The notes: generated by a model from the letters alone, not told the origin. A DNA stretch of 64,000 nucleotides from Streptomyces sp. NRRL F-5122 (GCF_001507435.1 NZ_LMWH01000116.1:355137-419136), one strand, 5' to 3'; shown: positions 33,924 through 42,575, counted from the stretch's first letter. Numbers and translations are program-made.

Positions 33924-35141
33924 TCACTGCTCGCGCATGCCCCAGGGGGAGCCGTAGGCGGTCAGCAGATCCAGGAAGGGCTGTGCCGGGAAGGCCTCCG
34001 GGCCGACGACGCCCGCTCCGGACCAGGTGCCCGCGGCCAGGAGTTCGAGGGCCACAACAGGATTGACGGCCGTCTGCCACACCACGGCCTGGCAGCCGTA
34101 CTCCGTCATGGACCACTGGTTGTCCACCACGTGGTAGAGGTACACCTCGCGCGGCGCCCCGTTCTTGCTTCCCCGTACCCATGTACCCGCACAGGTCTTG
34201 CCGTGCATGCGCTCACCCAGCGTCGCGGGATCCGGCAGGCAGGCGGCGAGGACGTCGCGGGGCGAGACGGCGACCGGACCGCCGGCACTCGGCACGGTCA
34301 CCGGCTCCGTGCGGTCCAGTCCCAGGAGGTGGAGCGTCTTCAGTGTCTCGACGAACTCCCGCCCGAGACCGTACTTGAAAGTGACGCGGCGGGCGTCGAT
34401 CCAGCGCGGAACGAGCAGCACCTCCTCGTGCTCCACGTTCACGCACTCGACCTCCCCGATGCCCTCCGGGAAGTCGAACACCTCGGGTTCGCTGAAGGGA
34501 GCCGTGGTGAACCAGCCGCGCCCGGCCTCGTAGACGACGGGCGGGTTGAGGCATTCCTCGATGGTCGTCCAGATGCTGAAGGACGGTGCGAAGTCGTAGC
34601 CGTCCACGGTGAGGTTCGCCCCGTCGCGTACACCGATCTCCTCGATCTCGTCGAAGAGTTCGTCCGCCGCGTACCGGGCGAACACATCGGACAGACCCGG
34701 CTCCACGCCCATGCCGACGAGCGCCAGCATGCCCTCGCTCTGCCATTCGCCGGCCTGGGCGAACTGCTCGTCGCCGAGTTTGACCCCGCATTCCTCGTGC
34801 GGCCGGTCCCGGTGCGGGCGGGACAACGACATCGCCATGTCGAGGTAGGTGGCCCCTGCGGCGCGGGCCGCCCGGAACAAGGGCATGACGAACCGCGGAT
34901 CGGTGGCGTTCAGCAGCACGTCGCAGCGATGTCGTTCCAGCAGAGTGGTCACCGCCGCCTCGTCGCCCGCGTCCACAGCCTCGGCGGCGAAGCGGTCGTC
35001 GTCGCCGAGGGCCGCCACCGCGGTCCGGGCCCGGGCCGGGTCGTAGTCGGCCACCACCATCGCTTCGAAGAACGCACGCCGGGCCGCGATCCTGGTGATC
35101 GCTGTACCCACTCCGCCGGCACCCACGAGCAGTACACGCAT
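33924..35141 (-). CDS. Saccharopine dehydrogenase family protein
   Basis: A 405-residue enzyme with an N-terminal Rossmann domain (VLLVGAGGVGTAITRIAARR), a strand LNATDPRFVMPLFRAAR and the family's second domain (MGVEPGLSDVFARYAADELF, then DGYDFAPSFSIWTTIEECLN). It is closest to the saccharopine/carboxynorspermidine dehydrogenase-like group, which act on amino-acid-derived imines. No lysine-degradation or polyamine genes are next to it. It is divergent from a TetR gene with a 128-base gap, so it is the probable target of that regulator. Confidence 0.9.
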   Translation of the reverse strand: MRVLLVGAGGVGTAITRIAARRAFFEAMVVADYDPARARTAVAALGDDDRFAAEAVDAGDEAAVTTLLERHRCDVLLNATDPRFVMPLFRAARAAGATYLDMAMSLSRPHRDRPHEECGVKLGDEQFAQAGEWQSEGMLALVGMGVEPGLSDVFARYAADELFDEIEEIGVRDGANLTVDGYDFAPSFSIWTTIEECLNPPVVYEAGRGWFTTAPFSEPEVFDFPEGIGEVECVNVEHEEVLLVPRWIDARRVTFKYGLGREFVETLKTLHLLGLDRTEPVTVPSAGGPVAVSPRDVLAACLPDPATLGERMHGKTCAGTWVRGSKNGAPREVYLYHVVDNQWSMTEYGCQAVVWQTAVNPVVALELLAAGTWSGAGVVGPEAFPAQPFLDLLTAYGSPWGMREQ

Positions 35142-35269
35142 GGCAAGAACTCCCTGTCGGTCTCTCGGTCTGTCGGAACAAGACGAGGCGCGCCCTTGAC
35201 CGCAGATACAACGTCGGGTGCCGTCGTAAGGTCAATGGTGTTGGCGTAAGGCGGGCCGGGGAGGTCGTG

Positions 35270-35989
35270 ATGGCGAAACAGGTGGTGTCCGAGGAACGGC
35301 GGCGACGGCGCCGTCCCACTAAGAGCGGCACCGTGCTGTCCGAGAGTCTGATCGTGCACACCGCGCTACGGATGCTGCGGGAGCACGGCAGCACCGGGCT
35401 GACCGCGCGACGCCTGGGTACGGCGCTCGACTGCGATCCGAGCACGCTGTACCGCTACTTCCGCGGCATGGACGACCTCACCCTTGCGATCGGTGACGCC
35501 CTGATCGGCCAGGCGCTGGAGGGCTGGGAGCCGACGGGGGAGTGGCAGGCCGATCTACGGGCGGTCGGTCTGCGCATCCACACCGCCTACGTCGCCCATC
35601 CGCAAGCGGCCCAGCTGACCGCGGGCCGTGTCACCGGCCGTGCACACGAACTGGCGGCGGACGAGGCCGTCCTGGAGATATTGCGCACGGCGGGCTTCCC
35701 GGTTCCCGACACGGTACGGATCTACCACGCCTTCATCGACCAGACGCTCGCCTTCGCGGCGCTCGACGCGGCCTCACTGGCCCTGCCCAGCGCGGCACTG
35801 CGCGCGGACGAGGAGATGTGGGGTTCCACATACGCCCGACTGCCGGCGGCGACCCACCCGCGCATCGCCGAGGCCGCCCCGCTCCTCGCCACCCGCATGG
35901 TCACCAGCGCCTATCCCACGGCGCTGGACATGCTGCTCCACAGTGCGGCCGGCCGGCTGGAAGAGCTGCGCCGCAAGGGTCGGGCCTGA
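35270..35989 (+). CDS. TetR-family regulator (TetR_C-type)
   Basis: A 239-residue TetR regulator with a basic N-terminus (SEERRRRRRPTKSGTVLSE) and an HTH reading ALRMLREHGSTGLTARRLGT, then ALDCDPSTLYRYFRGMDDL. The C-terminal domain is about 170 residues, of the TetR_C_1 type. GGAGG precedes the ATG at 35270; GTG at 35267 is alternative. It is divergent from the saccharopine-dehydrogenase-like gene, and the gap holds two CGTAAGG repeats (35225-35231 and 35245-35251) that may be its site. It is convergent with a small zinc-ribbon gene, 5 bases away. Confidence 0.92.
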   Translation: MAKQVVSEERRRRRRPTKSGTVLSESLIVHTALRMLREHGSTGLTARRLGTALDCDPSTLYRYFRGMDDLTLAIGDALIGQALEGWEPTGEWQADLRAVGLRIHTAYVAHPQAAQLTAGRVTGRAHELAADEAVLEILRTAGFPVPDTVRIYHAFIDQTLAFAALDAASLALPSAALRADEEMWGSTYARLPAATHPRIAEAAPLLATRMVTSAYPTALDMLLHSAAGRLEELRRKGRA

Positions 35990-35994
35990 CCTGC

Positions 35995-36186
35995 TCAGTC
36001 CGCCCGGGGCGTGCGGTCTCCTTCATGGTGTACGGCGTCGGTCGTGTGCTGGCAGATCGGGCACAGTTCATGCAGCCCCTGAGAGGTGACCACGCTGCCC
36101 CAGCCGTTGCACATGGCGCACTCGGCGGCCAGTGCCGCGTCGGCGCGGGGGGTTGGATCGGGAGCGGGGGTCGCTCCGTGGATCAT
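35995..36186 (-). CDS. Small zinc-ribbon protein (63 aa)
   Basis: A 63-residue protein whose central part has CAMCNGWGSVVTSQGLHELC followed by PICQ: two CxxC pairs spaced as in a zinc ribbon or a short DnaJ-like finger. A flexible, Pro/Asp-rich N-terminus and an acidic/basic C-terminus flank it. GGAGAG lies 4 bases before the ATG at 36186. Similar short proteins are widespread in Streptomyces and uncharacterised. It may bind nucleic acid or act as an adaptor. Confidence 0.8.
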   Translation of the reverse strand: MIHGATPAPDPTPRADAALAAECAMCNGWGSVVTSQGLHELCPICQHTTDAVHHEGDRTPRAD

Positions 36187-36408
36187 GTGACTCTCCTGGT
36201 GGTGAAGCGGTGCCCGGGGTGGGCACCTGCAGCGGGTGGTGTCCATTATTAACCGTTTCATGCCCATTTGTGCCCAGTCGTGTTGTTTTTGCGATTGCTT
36301 TACGCGGTGTCGCCCGCTCGCGGGTGCGGATCGGGGTCAACGGGATCGCCGGGGCCCGGTTTGTTCGACCCGTCGGCTGCCACCCGGCCCCTTGAACGTT
36401 GAATGTTG
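36187..36408. other. 222 bases of AT-richer intergenic DNA
   Basis: Between the zinc-ribbon gene and the 55-aa frame is a low-GC stretch (36241-36300, with TTATTAACCG and GTTGTTTTTGCGATTG). Read on the minus strand it offers promoter-like AT-rich hexamers (TTAATAATGG) for the zinc-ribbon gene. Nothing else seen. Confidence 0.4.
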
Positions 36409-36576
36409 TCACCGGTGGTTGATCGTCGATAGGTTCGGTCCGCCGGATGTTCGACTGGCGCGGCCCCGGTCGGCGCGGTGGCGGAGGGCGGTCGGTCCGG
36501 GTTCGCCTGCCGCGCGGCAGGCCGCGTCGCAGGGGAAACGGCATGCGACGGGCCGCGGTGGGCACGGTGAATGCAT
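36409..36576 (-). CDS. Possible 55-aa Cys/Arg-rich peptide
   Basis: A 55-residue frame with a near-perfect ribosome binding site (AGGAGG, 5 bases before the ATG). The N-terminus MHSPCPPRPVACRFPCDAAC is Cys- and Pro-rich; the rest is Arg-rich and low in complexity, with no fold I recognise. The strong start signal is the reason to list it. It could be a leader peptide, a small regulatory protein or chance. It is divergent from the acyltransferase gene. Confidence 0.35.
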   Translation of the reverse strand: MHSPCPPRPVACRFPCDAACRAAGEPGPTALRHRADRGRASRTSGGPNLSTINHR

Positions 36577-36677
36577 GTCGACCTCCTGAGGAATGTTCAA
36601 GTCTGTTCACCGTCAGGCAGTCGTCCGTAAACCGCATGCTTGCCGACCGGCCAAGACTGGCTTGTGAGGATGAGTAG

Positions 36678-37922
36678 GTGTCGATGCGGGATGGGGACGA
36701 GAAGATGTCGACGGCTCGTGGGGGCTCGTTCATACCCAGGCCAAGGACCGGGAGCGGGTTGCAGCAGCCATTGCCTCCGCTCTCCGCAACCGAAGCCGCA
36801 CCGCAGCGGCTGACGACATCGGAGCCCAAGCGCACCGCCCGTTCCTCGGGCGCCGGCAGCCGCCTTTACGCCATCGACGGGATCCGTCTGGTCGCGGCGC
36901 TGATGGTGGCAGTGCACCACTACGCGGGCACGAACCGGATGAACCACGAGGGCAACCGGTACTGGGGCCGGCCGGTGTCGGAGATCATGCCCACCGTCTT
37001 CCGGTTCGCCTCCTATGGGTGGATCGGTGTCGAGATCTTCTTCGTCATCAGCGGGTTCGTGATCTGCATGTCCTGCTGGGGGCGCAGTTCGCGGCAGTTC
37101 TTCGTCTCCCGGGTGATCCGGCTCTACCCCGCGTACTGGTTTGCCATCCTGTTCACCACTGGTGTGCTGATCGCGCTGCCGGGTGTCTGGGACCGTCTGC
37201 GGCCTCGCGAGATCCTGCTCAACTTCACGATGCTGCAGTCGGGTTCGGGCGTGGCCAACGTCGACGGCGTGTACTGGACACTCTGGTCGGAGCTTCGTTT
37301 CTACCTGCTCTTCCTGGCCGTCGTCGCCACCGGGCTGACGTATCGGAAGGTCGTCCTGTTCTGCTGTGCGTGGGGCGCGGTCGCGATGCTGGCACCGGTG
37401 TCCGGATTCCCGCTGCTGGAACTGGTCGCGAACCCGGACGGGGCCTGGTACTTCATCGCCGGACTCGCGCTCTACCTCATGCACCGGTTCGGTCCGGACC
37501 TGCTGCTGTGGGGCATCCTCGGCATGGCCTGGCTGATGGGGCAACTGGAGTTGGGCCAGCGGATCGACGAGGTCGAGCACGTGTCCAGTTGGCGGGGCAG
37601 TGTGCTGGTCTTCACCGTGTTCCTGCTGGTCATGGTTGCCGTCGCGCTTGGTCTGACGGATCGCGTTCGTTGGCGGTGGCTGGTCACGGCCGGAACGATG
37701 ACGTATCCGCTCTATCTGATGCACTACGCGGCCGGCACGACGGTGATCAACCGCCTGCACGACACCATGGACGCCCGGCTTCTGATCGTCGTCGTCCTCT
37801 CCGGCTTCCTGGTGCTCAGCTATCTGGTCCACCGCTTTGTGGAGCGGCCACTGGCCCGCCTGATGAAGAAGGGGCTGAACGCGTCCTTCGCGCGGCTGCG
37901 CAGCGCCGGCAGCCCGGCCTGA
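36678..37922 (+). CDS. Acyltransferase-3 family membrane protein
   Basis: A 414-residue integral membrane O-acyltransferase. After about 60 low-complexity residues comes the core: LYAIDGIRLVAALMVAVHHY (first helix with the conserved His), WIGVEIFFVISGFVICMSCW, VSRVIRLYPAYWFAILF, and about ten helices in total. The C-terminus MHYAAGTTVINRLHDT and FVERPLARLMKKGL is typical. These enzymes transfer acetyl or other acyl groups to sugars or secondary metabolites. The GTG at 36678 and ATGs at 36684 and 36705 are all possible starts. It is a single gene. Confidence 0.9.
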   Translation: MSMRDGDEKMSTARGGSFIPRPRTGSGLQQPLPPLSATEAAPQRLTTSEPKRTARSSGAGSRLYAIDGIRLVAALMVAVHHYAGTNRMNHEGNRYWGRPVSEIMPTVFRFASYGWIGVEIFFVISGFVICMSCWGRSSRQFFVSRVIRLYPAYWFAILFTTGVLIALPGVWDRLRPREILLNFTMLQSGSGVANVDGVYWTLWSELRFYLLFLAVVATGLTYRKVVLFCCAWGAVAMLAPVSGFPLLELVANPDGAWYFIAGLALYLMHRFGPDLLLWGILGMAWLMGQLELGQRIDEVEHVSSWRGSVLVFTVFLLVMVAVALGLTDRVRWRWLVTAGTMTYPLYLMHYAAGTTVINRLHDTMDARLLIVVVLSGFLVLSYLVHRFVERPLARLMKKGLNASFARLRSAGSPA

Positions 37923-37980
37923 GCCGGAGACGCGGTCTGCCGGGGCCGGCGGGCCTGCAGGCGCGGCCCCGTGCCGCCGC

Positions 37981-38739
37981 TCACCCTGTCGAGGCTCGTA
38001 CCGCCTCGTCCCAGGCGTGCGGACTGCGGCCGTGGTTCCTGTGGCCTGCGGCGAGCACGGTCTTGAGCCCGGCGAGATACGGGGTGTCCGCCGGGAGTCG
38101 CAGCCGTGCCAGGAGTTGGAGTGCCGCCTCGGGCTCCAGTTGGCCGTAGACGTCGTGGTAGCCGGCGAGCAGGCCCATGTACAGCGGCGTGTGCAACTGG
38201 GGGAGTCGGGCGGCGGTTTCGTACGTCCGCTCCTTCGCGGCCCAGGGCACGGGGCCTGAGCAGGTCAGAACACGGCCGGCCCGTCGGAGCAGGTCGGCCG
38301 ACCCCTCTACGACGACGTCGTCGATGTCGTCCCCGAGCACCGCGGCGAAAGCCGTCGCCGCGGTGTCGTGGTCCTCGAACCAGTCGACCCAGAGCGAGTA
38401 GGTGACGGCCTCGGCGTCGCGCTCGGCTTCGAGCCTGCGGCGATAGCCGTCCCACAGGACGTCGGCGGGGAGGGGCCCCTCCGTGCCCCGGTCCGCGAAC
38501 CTGATCTCGCACGTCACCCAGTAGTCGTCGAGGAGATCCAGCAGTCCGAAGGCCAGCCGCACCTGCTCGGCCACGTCCAGGGGTCCGTCCGTGAACGCCT
38601 GGCCGGCCCAGGTGTGTGCGATCTCGCCGGCGGTGCGCGGTCGGTCCGGTTCCTCGGCGTCGATCCATCCCTGACCCGTCTCGACGATGCCCCGCTCGCC
38701 GAGCCATCGCCGCGCCCTTTCGACGGCTTGCGTCTCCAT
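37981..38739 (-). CDS. Hypothetical protein (252 aa)
   Basis: A 252-residue soluble, acidic, mainly helical protein that I cannot assign. It opens METQAVERARRWLGERGIVE and has repeated Trp/Asp-rich segments (ADVLWDGYRRRLEAERDAEA, SLWVDWFEDHDTAATAF) and a Leu/Tyr-rich C-terminal half (QLHTPLYMGLLAGYHDVYGQ). No catalytic motif, signal or membrane span. Codon use matches the neighbours. It is convergent with the acyltransferase gene. Streptomyces genomes carry many such single proteins. Confidence 0.7.
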   Translation of the reverse strand: METQAVERARRWLGERGIVETGQGWIDAEEPDRPRTAGEIAHTWAGQAFTDGPLDVAEQVRLAFGLLDLLDDYWVTCEIRFADRGTEGPLPADVLWDGYRRRLEAERDAEAVTYSLWVDWFEDHDTAATAFAAVLGDDIDDVVVEGSADLLRRAGRVLTCSGPVPWAAKERTYETAARLPQLHTPLYMGLLAGYHDVYGQLEPEAALQLLARLRLPADTPYLAGLKTVLAAGHRNHGRSPHAWDEAVRASTG

Positions 38740-38942
38740 AAGAGAAGTATGGCGACCATCGGGCTCTCCTACGCCCGACTGGCCGCAAGCCCGGCCCGAT
38801 CGTCACGTTGCCCACCGTTCCTGCGCTTTCCCGTGCCGCTGGTGCGGCACGGTCGCACTCATGAGCGATACGCCGAGGACGGCAGTTTCTGGCCGGAACC
38901 CCGCTCTACTGAGAGGTGTGTGCTGCATAAGATGAATGGAAG

Positions 38943-39501
38943 GTCGAGCCCCTGGAGTTGGATGCGGCCGATCCGGCCTCCGTCGAGGGCCCCCGCTCGG
39001 GCCTGTGACACCACGATCCTGGTGAACAACGCCGCCCTCTTCCCGCGCGGCGATCTGCTGGACGCTCCGATCGACGACGTTCGGGCGACCATCGACGCCA
39101 ATCTGCTGGGCCCGATCCTCACCACACGCGCCTTCGCACCCGTGCTGCGCTCGGTCAAAGGGGCCGTCGTCAACGTCGGTTCGGTGCCCAGCTGGTTGGC
39201 GGTGGGCAAGGCCCACAGCGTTTTCAAGGCGGGACTGTGGATGGCGACGAACGCCTTCCGGCTCGAACTCGCGCCGCAGGGTGTGCACGTCCTCGGGGTG
39301 TATCCCGGGCCGATCGACACGCCCATGCAGCCGGGTGACGATCGTGCGGGCATGAGCAAGCCGTCCGACATCGCCGCCGCCACGTTCGACGCGCTCGAAA
39401 CGGGCGAGTTCGAACTGCTCCCGGACGAGATCACCAGGCGTGTGCACGGGGCCCTGTCCCAGCCCGTCACCGCCCTCTACCCGGCGCTCGCCTCGGAATA
39501 G
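38943..39501 (+). pseudogene. Truncated and frameshifted short-chain dehydrogenase
   Basis: The C-terminal two thirds of a classical SDR: VEPLELDAADPASV in one frame, then, after a one-base slip in the GGGCCCCCGC run (near 38990), ARACDTTILVNNAALFPRGD in the next. The remainder is normal (SVPSWLAVGKAHSVFKAGLW, VLGVYPGPIDTPMQ) to the stop at 39501. The NNA motif is present, but the YxxxK tyrosine reads as HSVFK and the N-terminal TGxxxGIG cofactor loop is absent; a stop codon in the first frame lies just upstream. I see no remnant of the missing part in the 200 bases before it. Even after correcting the slip it lacks the cofactor site. Confidence 0.7.
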
Positions 39502-39897
39502 CCCATATGTCGGCCGTCGTCCGATGGGGTCGCAGCTCGCGGGCGACCTCATCGGGCCACGGTCCGACGCCACTACCAGAAGGGCCGTCCGGCAGGTGTG
39601 GACGGACCATCAAAAGCTGACCGGCCGACGGTCCATGCACGTCCGTGAGCTCGCCCGCGCGCACGTCGGCCTTCTCAACGGCGTCTGCCCCTGAGAGGGG
39701 TCCTCCGCAGCCGGATTGCGTTCACCGTGCGCGGGTCGGACGGGGGAGAAGCCGCCCGTTCTTCGACAGGCACCCATCGGCCGGCCGTGGCCGGTCGACT
39801 CACTCACGGTCCGTTTCGACGCGCGACCGGGCGACGACGCGGCACCCCGCCGACGCCGCGTCGGCGGGGTGCTGCTTTCCGGCCCGTTCGCGCGGTC
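39502..39897. other. 396-base gap holding a terminator
   Basis: No gene seen. Besides the hairpin at 39842-39872 there is nothing recognisable; the SDR remnant upstream would read into it. Confidence 0.5.
39842..39872. terminator. Hairpin terminator downstream of the HxlR gene
   Basis: A perfect 13-bp inverted repeat (GCACCCCGCCGAC and GTCGGCGGGGTGC, 5-base loop GCCGC) 26 bases after the stop of the minus-strand HxlR gene. Confidence 0.8.
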
Positions 39898-40587
39898 TCA
39901 CTCGTCGAGGGCGGCCGATCGATCGGCGGGCGCGTCGGGCGGCGTTGCCTTCGAGGGACCGAACACCCGGATGAACGTGTCCAGGAGTTCACGCGGCCCG
40001 TCCAGCTTGACCAGCCCGCACTCGGCGGCCTGCATCAGCGCCAGGAAGGAGGGCAGATCGTCCGGCTCGAAGTCGATGACGAGGTCCGGCTTGCCCACGG
40101 CCGGTCCGATGCCGGCGGTGAGCCGCCCTTCGGTGACGGCGGCGTGCACCTCGATGTCGCCGGCGTGGATCTCCCAGGACGCGGTCAGCCCGGCCGCCGC
40201 GTGCGGGTCGAAGGCGGCTCGCAGCGCCATGACCACGGCCGAGGGCGTCACGATCTCACCGGGCCGGGGCTCGCCGAGCTGGGCGGTCCCCCAGCGCCCG
40301 AGGGCGCTGACGGCCGGTTCGAGATCGTGTCCCGCGGGTGTCAGGGCGTAGAGGACGCCACGCTGCGGCGCGGGCGCGATGCGGCGCTCGACGATGCCCG
40401 CCTCCTCGAGCTCCTTGAGGCGTGTGGAGAGGACGTTCGTGGGAATGCCCGGCAACCCGTCGAACAGGTCGGTGTACCGCTGCGGTCGAACCGTGAGATC
40501 GCGGATGATCAACAGCCCCCACCGTTCGCCCACGAGCTCCAGAGCACGAGCGAGGCCACAGTATTGCCCGAAGTACCGACGTTTCAT
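39898..40587 (-). CDS. HxlR-family regulator with SCP2-like C-terminal domain
   Basis: A 229-residue regulator. The HxlR HTH occupies residues 1-105 (YCGLARALELVGERWGLLII, PGIPTNVLSTRLKELEEAGI). The remainder (AFDPHAAAGLTASWEIHAGD, LTAGIGPAVGKPDLVIDFEP, CGLVKLDGPRELLDTFIRVF) resembles a SCP2 sterol-carrier-like domain, which may bind a hydrophobic ligand and make it a ligand-responsive repressor. A TACAAT hexamer ends six bases before the ATG, so translation may be leaderless. Two 14-bp direct repeats upstream are likely binding sites. The LLM oxidoreductase gene upstream on the same strand may be the target. Confidence 0.9.
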   Translation of the reverse strand: MKRRYFGQYCGLARALELVGERWGLLIIRDLTVRPQRYTDLFDGLPGIPTNVLSTRLKELEEAGIVERRIAPAPQRGVLYALTPAGHDLEPAVSALGRWGTAQLGEPRPGEIVTPSAVVMALRAAFDPHAAAGLTASWEIHAGDIEVHAAVTEGRLTAGIGPAVGKPDLVIDFEPDDLPSFLALMQAAECGLVKLDGPRELLDTFIRVFGPSKATPPDAPADRSAALDE

Positions 40588-40602
40588 GTCTTGATTGTAG
40601 CG

Positions 40603-40616
40603 AGCTTGTGAATATG
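40603..40616. promoter_or_regulatory. HxlR direct repeat 1 (AGCTTGTGAATATG)
   Basis: One of two near-identical 14-bp direct repeats, 38 bases apart, before the HxlR gene. It lies between the expected -35 and the -10 (TACAAT, minus strand, 40594-40599), a position that would block transcription. Confidence 0.6.
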
Positions 40617-40640
40617 GTCCATGCGTCCGATCCGCCATCC

Positions 40641-40654
40641 AGCTTGTAAAAATG
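40641..40654. promoter_or_regulatory. HxlR direct repeat 2 (AGCTTGTAAAAATG)
   Basis: Second copy of the repeat; 11 of 14 bases are the same as copy 1. The CTTGTA core on one strand is TACAAG on the other, similar to known HxlR-type sites rich in TAC/GTA. Confidence 0.6.
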
Positions 40655-40721
40655 AAGTGCACATCGAGCTGTGGCGAGACGCCTGGCCGTGGAGGGTCCT
40701 CGTTTGTGCGACCCGCCTGCA

Positions 40722-41588
40722 TCACAGGACGGGTGGGCCCTGCTCGACCCGGCGCAGCACGGGTGTGAGCCGGTCGAGGGCGTCGCTGGTCTGGATCTGC
40801 CGTTCGTCCCACCAAGTGGCCCCCGCCTCGGCCAACGGGCCGACGACATCGCGGGTCCTGGCGGCGTCCCCGCCGGGCGTGGCGCCTCCGAGCACGATGT
40901 CGAAAGGAGCGCCGGGCCGGCTCTCACGCTCCTTGTGGACGTACGCGACCAGCTCGCGGACCTGATCGAGAGGTGGGATCTGGCCGTGCCTGGCGTCGGT
41001 GAACAGTGGGACCGCGCCGTCCCAGCGAGCGGCCCGGCGCATCGGCGCGCGGTTCGGCCAGAAGCCCGCGATCCACACCGGCGGCCGGGGCCGCTGTACC
41101 GCGGCGGGCAGCAGTGTCACATCCCGGACCCGGTAATGACGTCCGTCGTGGTTCACCGTCTCGCCCGACCAGTAGCGCTCCAGCAGGCCCAGGCCCTCGT
41201 CCAGCCGCTCCGCCAGCACCTTCGGGTCCGTGGTGCCGCCGAAACTCGCGTACTCGTCCTCGATGGGCCCGCCCAGCCCCGCGGCGAAGACGACCCGGCC
41301 GCCGCTCACGGCGTCCAGTGTCGCCACCTGGCGGGCGAGTTCCTGTGGGTGTCGGCGGGCCACCGGGGTGACCAGTGTTCCCAGTTTGATCCGGGAGGTG
41401 GCCAGCGCCGCGGCGGTCAGCAGCATCCACGGATCCCCGAAGGGCCTGCCCCCGTGCCTGCGATGCACCACGTGGTCCCACACGAACAGCCCGTCCCACC
41501 CTGCCTGTTCAGCCGCCACGGCCACCTTCGCCACGGTTCTGGGATCGGCGAAGTCACCGAAGTTGGGCATGTTGACCGAGAAGCGCAT
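40722..41588 (-). CDS. LLM-class flavin-dependent oxidoreductase
   Basis: A 288-residue luciferase-like TIM barrel. Landmarks are MRFSVNMPNFGDFADPRTVA, AEQAGWDGLFVWDHVVHRRH, IKLGTLVTPVARRHPQELAR, VSGGRVVFAAGLGGPIEDEY and PPVWIAGFWPNRAPMRRAA. Flavin use (FMN or F420) cannot be told from sequence. The start ATG at 41588 follows AGGATGCGGGG. It lies upstream of, and on the same strand as, the HxlR/SCP2 gene, 134 bases apart, with the HxlR direct repeats in the gap. Confidence 0.9.
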   Translation of the reverse strand: MRFSVNMPNFGDFADPRTVAKVAVAAEQAGWDGLFVWDHVVHRRHGGRPFGDPWMLLTAAALATSRIKLGTLVTPVARRHPQELARQVATLDAVSGGRVVFAAGLGGPIEDEYASFGGTTDPKVLAERLDEGLGLLERYWSGETVNHDGRHYRVRDVTLLPAAVQRPRPPVWIAGFWPNRAPMRRAARWDGAVPLFTDARHGQIPPLDQVRELVAYVHKERESRPGAPFDIVLGGATPGGDAARTRDVVGPLAEAGATWWDERQIQTSDALDRLTPVLRRVEQGPPVL

Positions 41589-42078
41589 CCCCGCATCCTG
41601 CTGTAAGGCGTCAGGGTCGGCAACCGGGAATTGCAGGGCCGGGAAACCGAGGCGCCGGCAGGTCCGCCACAGCCGCCGCCGGACCACGGACCCGTAGTCG
41701 AAGACGGGTCACACCAAACTTCTCCGGACGCGGTTCGGGAAGATCCGTGTAGCGGCGTTCGCAACATCCGTAGTGCGGTCCCGGCTTGCCTGTGCTCGGC
41801 GGAATGCCGACGTCGAGGGTTGCGCTCAGTGACGATCGAGCCGTTGTGATGGACGCTCCGTAGTACGCGCCGTCCCTGGTCCGGCCCTGTTCAGCGCGGG
41901 AGGTCGTCGTCATCACGGCACCACCTGCCCGGACGGGCTTGTGGCCAAAGGGGGGCCACCCGTTCGGCCTACACGCTCTTCGGCCCTGGCGTGCGATGTC
42001 CCCCGTTCGGACGCACGCTGAGTGTGAAGCCGTAGCCGATGCACCGCAGCTGTGAGCGCTGCTCCGTCGGGAGGCACC
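41589..42078. other. 490-base gap without a convincing gene
   Basis: Several overlapping frames exist but none has a start signal or recognisable product. Small hairpins GCCCGGACGGGC (41927-41938) and TGGCC...GGCCA (41942-41958) are present. It holds the promoters of the divergent LLM and 46-aa genes. Confidence 0.5.
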
Positions 42079-42219
42079 ATGATCGTGATAGCCCTGCTCG
42101 TCCCGGTGGTGCTTCTGTTGATGATGTTCGGGCTGGATGCACTGGAGAACGCCTTGTTCCCACCGCCCGAGCCACGCTCACCGGATGCCACTGTCCCTGA
42201 ACAGTCGGCTCCCGAGTGA
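42079..42219 (+). CDS. 46-aa single-span membrane protein
   Basis: A 46-residue protein: MIVIALLVPVVLLLMMFGLD forms one hydrophobic helix at the very N-terminus, followed by ALENALFPPPEPRSPDATVP and a short polar tail. GGGAGG lies 4 bases upstream of the ATG. It looks like an N-out/N-in small membrane peptide common in streptomycetes, function unknown. It has a stop codon at 42217-42219. Too short for a family call; the ribosome binding site and hydrophobic helix support it. Confidence 0.7.
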   Translation: MIVIALLVPVVLLLMMFGLDALENALFPPPEPRSPDATVPEQSAPE

Positions 42220-42520
42220 GGTACTCCACGAAGAGTCCGAGACCCAGGCTGTTACTCACTTTCGGGTGATGGCCGCGACGGTACAGGGGCGGTGTCCTGC
42301 GGCACCCAGGCGCCGCAGGATGCTGTGTGGCCGGGAGTGGTTGCCGGTGAAATGCCGTCAAGTCGGAACTTCTGCCGTGTATGTGAACCATGCATCCGAG
42401 AGTCACAGAAATATGCATGATTCGTAACACAGCTTATGGGTTCACCGCATCCCCTGCATATGCGATCAAGGTGTGCGTTGTGCGGCCGACCGGTCGCACC
42501 TCAACACCTTGCACGACTCC
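42220..42520. other. Gap with AT-rich repeats before the lamin-tail gene
   Basis: Between the 46-aa gene and the hairpin at 42521. Related AT-rich strings occur: ATATGCATGATTCG (42412-42425) and GCATATGCGATC (42458-42469), both containing palindromic hexamers (ATGCAT, CATATG). No gene. Confidence 0.4.
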
Positions 42521-42548
42521 GTTGCGCGGCCCGAGGGCCGTGCAACGG
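42519..42548 (+). promoter_or_regulatory. Stable 5' leader hairpin (attenuator-like) of the lamin-tail gene
   Basis: GTTGCGCGGCC (42521-42531) pairs with GGCCGTGCAAC (42536-42546) with one G-U pair and a CGAG loop, extended by two more outer pairs. It lies about 28 bases before the GTG start at 42576, clear of the AGGAG ribosome binding site. It could be a terminator for the 46-aa gene or a leader structure. Confidence 0.55.
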
Positions 42549-42575
42549 GCGTGCTCGCATCCCACAGGAGAGCCC

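Noticed and set aside
36597..37832. 411-codon frame opposite the acyltransferase gene
   Set aside because: Shadow of the plus-strand gene; the product is highly charged and repetitive.
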